The notes under the pieces were generated by a model, which saw nothing but the letters and a program-made list of their open reading frames with translations, was not told where the DNA came from and searched no databases. Below are positions 8,313-17,437 of a stretch of DNA of 64,000 nucleotides, piece by piece. Position 1 is the stretch's first letter. Each line of letters starts with the position of its first letter. Both the position numbers and the translations under genes were made by a program. The stretch spans positions 62,001 to 126,000 of the forward strand of contig NZ_JAPLET010000015.1 in NCBI RefSeq assembly GCF_026391055.1, in the 5' to 3' direction. This DNA comes from Spirosoma sp. (GTDB taxonomy: Bacteria > Bacteroidota > Bacteroidia > Cytophagales > Spirosomataceae).

Positions 8313-9599
8313 ATGGCAAACTCCGCTGAATTAACCGTCGATGGTAAAACGTATTCATTTCCAACGTTAGAGGGAACCGAACATGAAAAAGCCTTCGACA
8401 TCTCGAACCTTCGTGATCAGACTGGCTACGTTACCTTAGATCGTGGTTATAAAAACACCGGTGCCACCAAAAGTGCCATCACATTCCTGGATGGTGAACA
8501 GGGCATTCTGCAATACCGAGGGTATTCAATTGAAGATTTAGCCGCCAAGGCGTCGTTTCTGGAAGTTGCCTATCTGTTGATCTATGGTGAACTGCCTACG
8601 CAGGAGCAGTACCATACCTTCGAAAATGCCATTCGCCGGCATACGCTGGTGAACGAAGGCATGCGGACGATTTTTAACGGCTTCCCGGTCAATGCTCACC
8701 CTATGGGTGTATTGGCGTCAATGGTTAGCGCCATGAGTGCCTTCTATCCTGAGCTGGAGAACGGCAAAGAAGAGGACAAAACCGACTTGCACATTATCCG
8801 GTTGCTGGCAAAATTGCCAACCATTGCCACCTGGTCGTACAAGCGGTCAATGGGCCATCCGACTAACTACCCGAAAAATAATCTCGACTACATCCCGAAC
8901 TTCCTGAATATGATGTTCGCGCTGCCGGTAGAAGAGTATAAAGTAGATCCGGTTGTTGCCGAAGCGCTAAATGTACTGCTTATTCTTCATGCCGACCATG
9001 AGCAGAACTGCTCTACATCAACGGTACGTCTGGTTGGATCGTCGCAGGCAAACCTGTACTCGTCAATTTCGGCTGGGATCAGCGCGCTGTGGGGACCGCT
9101 GCATGGTGGTGCCAACCAGGAAGTGATTGAAATGCTGGAAAATATCAAAGCCGACGGTGGCGATGTTTCCAAGTATGTAGAAATGGCCAAAAACGCCAAA
9201 ACGACGGGCTTCCGTTTGTTCGGGTTCGGTCACCGCGTTTACAAAAACTTCGATCCCCGGGCCAAGATCATCAAGAAAGCTGCCGACGATGTACTGGCTA
9301 AGCTGGGCGTGAACGATCCCGTTCTTGAAATCGCCAAAGGCCTTGAAGAGGCTGCGCTGAACGATGAGTACTTCGTATCGCGCAAATTGTATCCGAATGT
9401 GGATTTTTATTCAGGTATCATTTATCGGGCGCTGGGCATTCCCACAAATATGTTCACGGTGCTGTTCGCTATCGGCCGTCTGCCGGGCTGGATTGCCCAA
9501 TGGAAAGAAATGCGCGAAACGAAAGAACCGATCGGTCGGCCGCGTCAGATCTATACCGGAGCCACCCTGCGGGAATTTGTCCCAATCGAGAACCGCTAG
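8313..9599 (+). CDS. gltA: Citrate synthase
   Basis: The enzyme condenses oxaloacetate and acetyl-CoA at the entry to the TCA cycle. The 428-residue protein starts at MANSAELTVDGKTY (ATG at 8313); an upstream in-frame start at 8253 would add a Cys-rich leader without family support. Type II citrate synthase features are present: GILQYRGYSIEDLA, the first catalytic His in the ILHADHEQNCSTSTVRL and LHGGANQEV regions, GFGHRVYKNFDPRA, and the C-terminal IGRPRQIYTG. It converges on recA, and the shared 79-bp palindrome begins right after its TAG stop. Confidence 0.97.
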   Translation: MANSAELTVDGKTYSFPTLEGTEHEKAFDISNLRDQTGYVTLDRGYKNTGATKSAITFLDGEQGILQYRGYSIEDLAAKASFLEVAYLLIYGELPTQEQYHTFENAIRRHTLVNEGMRTIFNGFPVNAHPMGVLASMVSAMSAFYPELENGKEEDKTDLHIIRLLAKLPTIATWSYKRSMGHPTNYPKNNLDYIPNFLNMMFALPVEEYKVDPVVAEALNVLLILHADHEQNCSTSTVRLVGSSQANLYSSISAGISALWGPLHGGANQEVIEMLENIKADGGDVSKYVEMAKNAKTTGFRLFGFGHRVYKNFDPRAKIIKKAADDVLAKLGVNDPVLEIAKGLEEAALNDEYFVSRKLYPNVDFYSGIIYRALGIPTNMFTVLFAIGRLPGWIAQWKEMRETKEPIGRPRQIYTGATLREFVPIENR

Positions 9600-9678
9600 G
9601 GTTTTGTCATAATTGAGTAAAATAAAAGGGAGCAAAATTATTTTGCTCCCTTTTATTTTACTCAATTATGACAAAACC
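9600..9678. terminator. 39-bp perfect palindrome, bidirectional terminator of gltA and recA
   Basis: Arms 9600-9638 and 9640-9678 are exact reverse complements with a single base between them. The gltA stop ends at 9599 and the recA stop begins at 9680, so the palindrome fills the whole convergent gap. The inner part (AAAAGGGAGCAAAA with its complement) has A- and T-rich flanks and would end transcription both ways. The length and perfection far exceed what a terminator needs. Confidence 0.9.
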
Positions 9679-9679
9679 A

Positions 9680-10774
9680 TTAATCGTCGATTTCGCCTTC
9701 GTCGTCTTCAGCCGTAGCTGCCAGAACGGGATCGAGGAGGGCGTCCTGATCATCGGCGATCTTCGCGCGGATTTTACCTTCGATCTCACCCATCAGCTCC
9801 GGGTTGTCGAGGAGCAGTTCCTTCACGGCATCCCGACCTTGTGCCAGACGGCTGGTGCCGTACGAAAACCAGGAACCTGATTTCTTGACGATTTCCATTT
9901 CTACGGCCAGATCGAGAATTTCGCCGACTTTAGAAATGCCCTGACCGTACATGATGTCGAATTCAACTACTTTGAAAGGAGCGGCCAGTTTATTCTTGAC
10001 AACTTTCACTTTCGTGCGGTTACCAACTACGTTATCAGCGCCTTCTTTAATTTGACCAATACGGCGGATATCCAGACGAACCGATGCATAGAATTTAAGG
10101 GCATTACCACCAGTGGTTGTTTCGGGGTTACCGAACATCACACCGATTTTTTCACGCAACTGGTTGATGAAAATACAGCAGCAACCGGTTTTATTGATCG
10201 TACCCGTCAGTTTCCGCAAGGCCTGCGACATCAGACGAGCCTGAAGACCCATTTTACTTTCGCCCATTTCGCCTTCGATCTCGGCTTTCGGTACAAGAGC
10301 AGCAACGGAGTCAATAACGATAATATCAATCGCACCGGAACTGATTAGATGCTCAGCGATTTCAAGCGCTTGTTCACCATTGTCAGGCTGTGAGATAAGC
10401 AGGTTTTTTGTATCAATGCCTAGTTTCTCTGCGTAAACCCGGTCGAATGCATGTTCTGCATCAATAAAAGCTGCCAGACCGCCAGCTTTTTGCGCTTCGG
10501 CAATGCAGTGCATTGTTAATGTTGTTTTACCCGACGATTCAGGACCGTAGATTTCAACAACACGGCCACGGGGCATACCGCCGATGCCAAGGGCCAGATC
10601 TAATCCAAGCGAACCTGTCGAAATAACCGGAATGTCTACGACTTTGCTTTCGCTAAGGCGCATAACTGTGCCTTTGCCGAAGGCTTTATCCAGTTTCTCA
10701 ATGGTTGTTTGAAGGGCTTTTAGTTTACTGTCATTAGCAGATGCTGTGGCTTGCGCCGTATCTGATTTTGCCAT
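9680..10774 (-). CDS. recA: Recombinase RecA
   Basis: RecA forms filaments on single-stranded DNA for homologous recombination and SOS induction. The 364-residue protein contains the Walker [10 protein letters not shown], Walker [11 protein letters not shown], loop L1 [21 protein letters not shown] (the family signature region), loop L2 [20 protein letters not shown] and an acidic C-terminal tail (DDEGEIDD). The ATG at 10774 ([20 protein letters not shown]) fits the family; a frame extending to 10828 adds 18 residues with no support. It is convergent with gltA, and the next gene upstream is about 175 bp away. Confidence 0.98.
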   Translation of the reverse strand: MAKSDTAQATASANDSKLKALQTTIEKLDKAFGKGTVMRLSESKVVDIPVISTGSLGLDLALGIGGMPRGRVVEIYGPESSGKTTLTMHCIAEAQKAGGLAAFIDAEHAFDRVYAEKLGIDTKNLLISQPDNGEQALEIAEHLISSGAIDIIVIDSVAALVPKAEIEGEMGESKMGLQARLMSQALRKLTGTINKTGCCCIFINQLREKIGVMFGNPETTTGGNALKFYASVRLDIRRIGQIKEGADNVVGNRTKVKVVKNKLAAPFKVVEFDIMYGQGISKVGEILDLAVEMEIVKKSGSWFSYGTSRLAQGRDAVKELLLDNPELMGEIEGKIRAKIADDQDALLDPVLAATAEDDEGEIDD

Positions 10775-10887
10775 GTTAGGATGGTTGTTTAAACAGATAA
10801 AATTACCCAAAAATGGGCAAATTACCAAATGACTTTTGAAAATAGTTAAGGGGTTTTCAGGCTTCGTTCAGGTAAAATAATACAGAC

Positions 10888-10933
10888 AAAAAAAGCCTGT
10901 CAACTAGCTCATTTTCAAGTTAGTCGACAGGCT
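10888..10933 (-). terminator. Intrinsic terminator of the 10951-11457 gene
   Basis: On the minus strand a hairpin with arms AGCCTGTCGACTAACTT and its near complement (15 of 17 pairs, 10894-10933) is followed by a run of seven T. It lies 18 bp beyond the stop of the one-TM protein gene. Confidence 0.75.
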
Positions 10934-10950
10934 AATGGTAGGCTGGGTAT

Positions 10951-11457
10951 TTACCGTAGGGTGTCTGCCATAACGGGTGGTTGAGCAGTTGCCGGCTGCT
11001 GATTCTGAGGCTGCGCTGGCTGGGGTTGAGCCGCCTGTGGCTGGCCTTGCTGATAGCCCGGATAAGCGGAACCGTCACCGTATGGGCGCGTAGGCGGACC
11101 TACTATTTCGACGGCTGTAATGTAGTATTTGGTTTCGCCATTCCAGGGGAATTTTAGGATCTTCTCTTCGTAGTGCAGGGTTACCCGCTGCCCTGTTTTG
11201 ACAGCCTGCGTAACCTGAGCTGCTACGGCATCATCTTTTACCGAGAAATCAAAATACTGGGGGGTTAGGGAGCCAGTTTCGCCCGAGAAGCCGCCTACAT
11301 TCAGTACGCCTTCATACGTTTTGAAAAGGAAACCCCGGCGACTGAACTTGGAGACCGTACCGGCCCGTTCGCCATCACTATAACTCCAGCCGGTGAGTGC
11401 ATAAAGAACACCGAAGATGACTAATAAAAACAACAGAAAATATAATAGACCTCGCAT
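10951..11457 (-). CDS. One-TM membrane-anchored protein of unknown function
   Basis: The 168-residue protein starts with a strong membrane anchor (RGLLYFLLFLLVIFGVLYAL) followed by GWSYSDGERAGTVSKFSRRG and FLFKTYEGVL. I recall this motif from a conserved but uncharacterised Bacteroidota family, sometimes mislabelled as a phosphogluconate dehydrogenase. The middle part looks like a small beta-rich domain (KTGQRVTLHYEEKILKFPWN). The last 45 residues are a Gln/Pro/Ala-rich tail of low complexity. It has its own terminator and is divergent from enolase. Confidence 0.75.
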   Translation of the reverse strand: MRGLLYFLLFLLVIFGVLYALTGWSYSDGERAGTVSKFSRRGFLFKTYEGVLNVGGFSGETGSLTPQYFDFSVKDDAVAAQVTQAVKTGQRVTLHYEEKILKFPWNGETKYYITAVEIVGPPTRPYGDGSAYPGYQQGQPQAAQPQPAQPQNQQPATAQPPVMADTLR

Positions 11458-11649
11458 GGGTATGGTTTGTTTAGTGGCAAATGATCAGCTCACAAATAGA
11501 CAACATTTTCTGTTAAGTTCTGTTTAAGGACTCTATTGACCATGAATTATTGATTAAGTCACGCAGCAATCGCTATCCTTTTTCTAAAGTTTTGCCCTGT
11601 ATTTCGTTACTTTGTGGCTGGTTAGCTAACAAGCCTAATAGCTTGGTAG

Positions 11650-12999
<1,350 letters not shown>

Positions 13000-13064
13000 A
13001 TGTATAACGAATAATGTCAATGGATAAGTACCTGTCTGTTCATTGTACATTATTCGTTATACAT
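13000..13064. repeat. Intergenic inverted repeat eno/ftsB-like
   Basis: Arms 13000-13022 and 13041-13064 are reverse complements apart from one inserted base (core ATGTATAACGAATAATGT). The repeat starts directly after the eno stop codon. The arms use AATG/ATTA words like several other intergenic repeats in this window. Confidence 0.75.
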
Positions 13065-13075
13065 TATTCATTCTT

Positions 13076-13387
13076 ATGCTAAATCGTCTTCTCCGCTTCG
13101 TTCGCAATTTCTATGTCGCTACCGGCCTGGGGTTGCTGGTGTGGATGACTTTTTTCGATGCTAACGACCTGCCAACACAGATACGCAACTGGTGGCAGCT
13201 CCGAAAGCTCGATGGCGACGCAGCTTATTATCAGGAGAAAATCAAAGCTGTACAAACCGAACGCCGGGAAGTGCTCGGCAACGACCGCCTTCGTGAGAAA
13301 TTTGCCCGCGAAAAATACCTGATGAAGAAACCGGGAGAAGATGTGTTCGTCATCGTCGATGAGCAGAATGAACAGTTAGAAAAATAA
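13076..13387 (+). CDS. FtsB/DivIC-family septum protein
   Basis: The 103-residue protein is a bitopic division protein by its form: a membrane segment at about residues 10-28 (NFYVATGLGLLVWMTFF), then a coiled coil (LRKLDGDAAYYQEKIKAVQTERREVLG), then the short REKFAREKYLMKKPGEDVFVIVDE motif that is diagnostic for the septum formation initiator family. These proteins link late divisome components. I chose the ATG at 13076; an earlier in-frame start reads through the intergenic inverted repeat. It follows enolase, as in many Bacteroidota. Confidence 0.88.
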   Translation: MLNRLLRFVRNFYVATGLGLLVWMTFFDANDLPTQIRNWWQLRKLDGDAAYYQEKIKAVQTERREVLGNDRLREKFAREKYLMKKPGEDVFVIVDEQNEQLEK

Positions 13388-13400
13388 TGAATAATACAAA

Positions 13401-13455
13401 ATGGATAATGAATAGTGGCCGGAGCCTGACTCGTTCTGCATTATTCGTTATCCAT
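13401..13455. repeat. Intergenic inverted repeat ftsB-like/phosphatase
   Basis: Arms 13401-13417 and 13439-13455 pair at 15 of 17 positions (core ATGGATAA(T/C)GAATA). More AATGAATAAT words extend the symmetry outward with lower quality. It fills most of the 97-bp gap between two co-directional genes. Confidence 0.65.
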
Positions 13456-13484
13456 TATTCATTACTCATTTCCTGGTTTTAGGT

Positions 13485-14003
13485 ATGCTAAACGTTCTCT
13501 TCGTTTGTTACGGCAACATATGCCGGTCGCCGGTGGCGGAGGGCGTGTTCAGAACGCTGGTCGCTGAAGCCGGGCTTGATGAGCAGATTCAGACCGATTC
13601 GGCGGGAACGGCTTCGTTTCACATCGGTCAACTCCCCGACCGTCGTACCCGCGAAAACGCACTCGAACATGGCCTTACGCTCACTCACCGCGCTCGACGG
13701 CTAATCGGCGAAGATCTGGCCCTGTTCGATTATTTCGTGGCAATGGACGAGATGAATCTGGAAGCCATTGAAAAGCTGAATTACCGGAGCACAGGCCTGC
13801 ATACGGCCGATACCATTTTTTTACTCCGTGAGTTCGATCCGGACGTAAACGACCAGCCCAACGTGCCGGACCCTTATTACGAAGGACCGGAAGTCTTCGA
13901 AGAGGTTTACCAGATTACCCTCCGATGCTGTCGTCAGCTACTTACCTATTTAGTGCAGCAACATAACTTGACTGAGCGAAAGAGCGACAGCGTGAACAAA
14001 TGA
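13485..14003 (+). CDS. Low-molecular-weight protein-tyrosine phosphatase
   Basis: The 172-residue enzyme hydrolyses phosphotyrosine or small phosphoesters in the cytoplasm. The P-loop VCYGNICRSP gives nucleophile Cys8 and Arg14 right at the N-terminus, and the general-acid loop is NVPDPYYEG (Asp near residue 125). The length is usual. The ATG at 13485 places the P-loop at the position normal for the family. Its target is unknown. No wzz/wzc-type tyrosine kinase gene is adjacent. Confidence 0.92.
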   Translation: MLNVLFVCYGNICRSPVAEGVFRTLVAEAGLDEQIQTDSAGTASFHIGQLPDRRTRENALEHGLTLTHRARRLIGEDLALFDYFVAMDEMNLEAIEKLNYRSTGLHTADTIFLLREFDPDVNDQPNVPDPYYEGPEVFEEVYQITLRCCRQLLTYLVQQHNLTERKSDSVNK

Positions 14004-14056
14004 GCCGCATGGCTTTCACAATGTCATTCTTCCGCTCTTTTACTCTTTCACTTTTT

Positions 14057-15634
14057 ATGGACAAAAAAGTAATTCTCATCATTCTCGACGGCTGGGGTAT
14101 TCCGCTGAAGCCCGAAGTGTCGGCTATTGAAGCGGCCAATACACCCTTCATGAATTCGTTATACCCCAAATACCCTCACAGTACGTTGGAGGCTTCCGGG
14201 CTGGCCGTTGGGCTTCCGGCCGGACAGATGGGTAATTCCGAAGTAGGGCACATGAATCTGGGTGCGGGCCGGGTCGTTTATCAGGATTTGGTAAAAGTTA
14301 ACAAAGCCGTTGACGAGCACACGCTCGACAACGAGCCGGTACTGGTTAATGCACTGAATTACGCGAAAACAAACGGTAAAAAAGTACATTTTATCGGTCT
14401 TGTATCGGATGGAGGTGTTCATGCCCACATTGAGCACGTGAAGGGGCTGCTGTCAATTGCGCAAGCCCACGGCCTGACCGACGTGTTCGTGCATGCCTTT
14501 ACCGACGGCCGCGATACTGATCCTAAAGGGGGAGTCGGCTACTTGACCGATCTACAGGCTCATATGGCCGTATCGACGGGCCAAATTGCTACTGTCATTG
14601 GCCGTTATTATGCGATGGATCGTGATAATCGCTGGGAGCGGGTTAAAATTGCCTACGATGCCATGGTAAAAGGCGAAGGCACAAAAATTGCTGCTGCCGA
14701 TATATCGCAGTCGTTACAGTCGTCGTACGATGCGGGCGTGACAGACGAGTTTATTAAGCCGCTTATTGTCGCTAACGCCGACGGTTCGCCGGTAGCGGTG
14801 ATCGAGAATGGCGACGTGGTGCTGTGCTTCAACTTCCGCACCGACCGGGGCCGCGAAATTACCCAGGCGCTGACCCAGAAGGATTTTCCGGAGCAGGATA
14901 TGAAAAAACTGTCGCTGGAATACATCACGATGACGAATTACGACAGCGAGTTTGAGAACGTAAAAGTCATTTTCGATAAAGATAACCTACAAAATACACT
15001 CGGTGAGGTCGTCGCCGGAGCCGGTCGGAAGCAGATTCGCATTGCCGAGACCGAGAAGTATCCCCACGTTACGTTCTTCTTCTCGGGTGGTCGTGAAGAG
15101 CCCTTCGCCGGAGAGAAACGCCTGCTGTGCCCATCGCCGAAAGAGATGGTCGTTCGCGATGCAAACGGCGTGGAGACAACCATTCCGGTTAAGACTTACG
15201 ATCAAAAGCCGGAAATGGCCGCTTACGACATTCGTGATGCGATTATCCCGGAGCTGGAAAGTGAAGAGCCGGATTTCATCTGCCTGAACTTTGCCAATAC
15301 CGACATGGTAGGGCACACGGGTGTATTCGAAGCAGTGAAGATTGCCGCCGAAACAGCTGATTCCTGTGCCCAGGCCGTAACAGAAGCCGCGCTGGCTCAT
15401 GGCTACACGACGATCATCATTGCTGACCACGGTAATGCCGAGTTCATGACTAATGACGATGGCACGCCAAATACCGCCCACACAACGAACTTAGTGCCGT
15501 GTATTTTAATCGACAAAGACTATCACCCGTCGTTGAAAGACGGTAAACTGGCTGACATCGCCCCCACAATTCTGGAATTGATGGGCATCCCGCAACCCGC
15601 CGAAATGGGTGGCGTGAGCTTGATTGTTAAGTAG
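14057..15634 (+). CDS. gpmI: 2,3-bisphosphoglycerate-independent phosphoglycerate mutase
   Basis: GpmI interconverts 3- and 2-phosphoglycerate using two manganese ions. The 525-residue protein starts MDKKVILIILDGWGI at 14057. The catalytic Ser is in MGNSEVGHMNLGAGR (near residue 62), the substrate loop is VHAFTDGRDTDP, and the metal-binding end is NFANTDMVGHTG and IIADHGNAE. A frame extending to 14000 overlaps the phosphatase gene and lacks support. It works next to enolase in glycolysis, and the gene order suggests joint transcription from eno. Confidence 0.97.
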   Translation: MDKKVILIILDGWGIPLKPEVSAIEAANTPFMNSLYPKYPHSTLEASGLAVGLPAGQMGNSEVGHMNLGAGRVVYQDLVKVNKAVDEHTLDNEPVLVNALNYAKTNGKKVHFIGLVSDGGVHAHIEHVKGLLSIAQAHGLTDVFVHAFTDGRDTDPKGGVGYLTDLQAHMAVSTGQIATVIGRYYAMDRDNRWERVKIAYDAMVKGEGTKIAAADISQSLQSSYDAGVTDEFIKPLIVANADGSPVAVIENGDVVLCFNFRTDRGREITQALTQKDFPEQDMKKLSLEYITMTNYDSEFENVKVIFDKDNLQNTLGEVVAGAGRKQIRIAETEKYPHVTFFFSGGREEPFAGEKRLLCPSPKEMVVRDANGVETTIPVKTYDQKPEMAAYDIRDAIIPELESEEPDFICLNFANTDMVGHTGVFEAVKIAAETADSCAQAVTEAALAHGYTTIIIADHGNAEFMTNDDGTPNTAHTTNLVPCILIDKDYHPSLKDGKLADIAPTILELMGIPQPAEMGGVSLIVK

Positions 15635-15655
15635 TACCGCCCGTCCCCGTAAGGC

Positions 15656-15703
15656 ATAATTAAAAAGGCCGCGCTGAAATTTCAGCGCGGCCTTTTTAAT
15701 TAT
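15656..15703. terminator. 24-bp perfect palindrome, bidirectional terminator gpmI/sucB
   Basis: Arms 15656-15679 and 15680-15703 are exact reverse complements with no spacer. A GC core (GGCCGCGCTGAAA) is flanked by A5 on one side and T5 on the other, so both strands have the hairpin plus T-run form. It sits in the convergent gap between gpmI and sucB. Confidence 0.9.
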
Positions 15704-15715
15704 AAAACGATTCAA

Positions 15716-17338
15716 TTACATATCGAACAGAATCCGGGTTGGATCTTCCAGAATTTGCTTGACGCGAACCAGGAAGCTAACCGATTCTTTACCGTCGATG
15801 ATGCGGTGATCGTACGAAAGCGCTACGTACATGATCGGGCGGATAACGATTTCGCCGTTGACGACTACCGCACGCTCAACAATGTTGTGCATACCCAGAA
15901 TCGCCGACTGGGGGGCGTTGATAATCGGCGTCGAGAGCATAGACCCGAATGTACCGCCATTGGTGATGGTGAACGTACCACCCGTCATTTGCTCGATGGT
16001 CAGCTTGTTTTCACGAGCCAGACCCGCCAAACGAACGACTTCTTTCTCAATTTGTGCGAAACTCAGCTGCTCGGCATTCCGGATAACGGGAACAACAAGC
16101 CCCCGATCCGACGAAACGGCAATTGAAATGTCGCAGAAATCGTTGAATACCATCTGATCGCCGTCGATTTGGGCGTTTACCGCCGGGAAATCTTTTAGTG
16201 CAATACAAACAGCCTTCGTGAAGAACGACATAAAGCCAAGCCCTACACCGTTTTTCTCTTTAAACTTATCTTTAAACTTATTCCGCAGGTCCATGATCGG
16301 CTTCATGTCCACCTCGTTGAAGGTAGTCAACATAGCTGTCTCATTCTTAACGGCTACTAACCGGCGAGCGATTGTCCGGCGGAGTGACGTCATTTTTTCG
16401 CGACGCTGGTTGCGGCTGCCCGGTACGGCAGGGGCCGCCGGCGCTGGTGCCGGAGCTGCAGGTTTAGCCGCTGCTGGCTGAGGTGCCGGAGCCGGTGCCG
16501 GTGATGCTTTCATGGCATCTTCTTTCGTAATACGTCCGCCAACGCCGGTACCCTGAACTTGTTGCGCATTAACGCCTTTCTCGTCCAGAATCTTAGCGGC
16601 TGCTGGCGACGGGTAATTTGCTGCATAGCTAGTACCGTTCTGACCGGTGGCTGATGCTTCGGCAGCGGGGGCACTCGCAGCAGGTTGTGGCGCGGGAGCA
16701 GCGGCCGGAGCAGCAGCAGAGGCACCAACTTCTATTTTTGCGATCAACGCGCCGATAGGCAGCGTTTCACCAGCCTGAGCTACGATACGGAGTGTACCGG
16801 CAGCTTCTGCCGGGAGTTCAAATGTGGCCTTATCGGATTCCAATTCGCAGAGAACTTCGTCGAGAGCAACCTGATCACCATCTTTTTTGCTCCACGAGGC
16901 AATCGTCACTTCCGTAACAGATTCGCCAACGGCCGGAACTTTCATTTCGATGACACTGGTAGCTGCTGCGGGAGCGGCTACTGCTGCCTGTGCGGGTTCC
17001 GTTACCGACTGCATCGCCGGAGTAGGCTGGGGTGCGGGTGTTGCCGGTGCCGGAGCTTCAGCTTTAGCTGGCTCGGCCGCCGGGGCAGGTGCCGGAGCGC
17101 TGCCATCGCTGTCGATGGTGCAAATGCTGGCTCCAATGGGCAGCACATCGCCCTCCTGTGCCAGAATGTGCAGAACGCCATCGGCTTCAGCAGTAAGTTC
17201 GAACGTCGCCTTGTCGGAGTCGAGCCCGCAGAGCACATCGTCCATTTTTACGTGGTCACCTTCTTTTTTATACCAGGTACCAACAGTTACTTCGGTAATG
17301 GATTCCCCCACGGGAGGGATTTTCATGTCAACGGCCAT
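15716..17338 (-). CDS. sucB: 2-oxoglutarate dehydrogenase E2 (dihydrolipoyl succinyltransferase), two lipoyl domains
   Basis: E2 forms the core of the 2-oxoglutarate dehydrogenase complex and transfers the succinyl group to CoA. The 540-residue protein has two lipoyl domains, residues about 1-78 (lipoyl Lys in [11 protein letters not shown]) and about 131-207 ([11 protein letters not shown]). These are joined by long Ala/Pro linkers to a peripheral-subunit-binding domain ([14 protein letters not shown], about 240-280) and a C-terminal catalytic domain ending in [18 protein letters not shown]. SucB of model bacteria has one lipoyl domain, so the doubled form is a notable variant. It follows sucA in the same direction. 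No lpd gene is in the window. Confidence 0.95.
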   Translation of the reverse strand: MAVDMKIPPVGESITEVTVGTWYKKEGDHVKMDDVLCGLDSDKATFELTAEADGVLHILAQEGDVLPIGASICTIDSDGSAPAPAPAAEPAKAEAPAPATPAPQPTPAMQSVTEPAQAAVAAPAAATSVIEMKVPAVGESVTEVTIASWSKKDGDQVALDEVLCELESDKATFELPAEAAGTLRIVAQAGETLPIGALIAKIEVGASAAAPAAAPAPQPAASAPAAEASATGQNGTSYAANYPSPAAAKILDEKGVNAQQVQGTGVGGRITKEDAMKASPAPAPAPQPAAAKPAAPAPAPAAPAVPGSRNQRREKMTSLRRTIARRLVAVKNETAMLTTFNEVDMKPIMDLRNKFKDKFKEKNGVGLGFMSFFTKAVCIALKDFPAVNAQIDGDQMVFNDFCDISIAVSSDRGLVVPVIRNAEQLSFAQIEKEVVRLAGLARENKLTIEQMTGGTFTITNGGTFGSMLSTPIINAPQSAILGMHNIVERAVVVNGEIVIRPIMYVALSYDHRIIDGKESVSFLVRVKQILEDPTRILFDM

Positions 17339-17344
17339 AATGTT

Positions 17345-17434
17345 TTAGTCGGTAAGTCAGTAAGTCGGTAAGTCAGTAAGTTGACAGACCATCAGCTATT
17401 AACTGACTTGTCGACTAACTGACTTACCGACTAA
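17345..17434. repeat. Intergenic inverted repeat sucA/sucB, GTAAGTC words
   Basis: Arms 17345-17380 and 17399-17434 pair at 32 of 36 positions. Each arm is a tandem of 8-nt words, GTCGGTAA and GTCAGTAA. The repeat occupies almost the whole 99-bp gap between two genes of one operon. The same octamer makes up the sdhA/sdhB repeat at 40882-40973. Confidence 0.85.
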
Positions 17435-17437
17435 TTT

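Noticed and set aside
11591..11614. TTTG and TTACTTTG boxes before enolase as a promoter
   Set aside because: The -7 box has a mismatch and the spacing is 12 rather than about 19 nt.
17345..17434. Repeated GTAAGTC units as a CRISPR-like array
   Set aside because: The units are 8 nt with no spacers and are arranged as two complementary arms; no cas genes are present.
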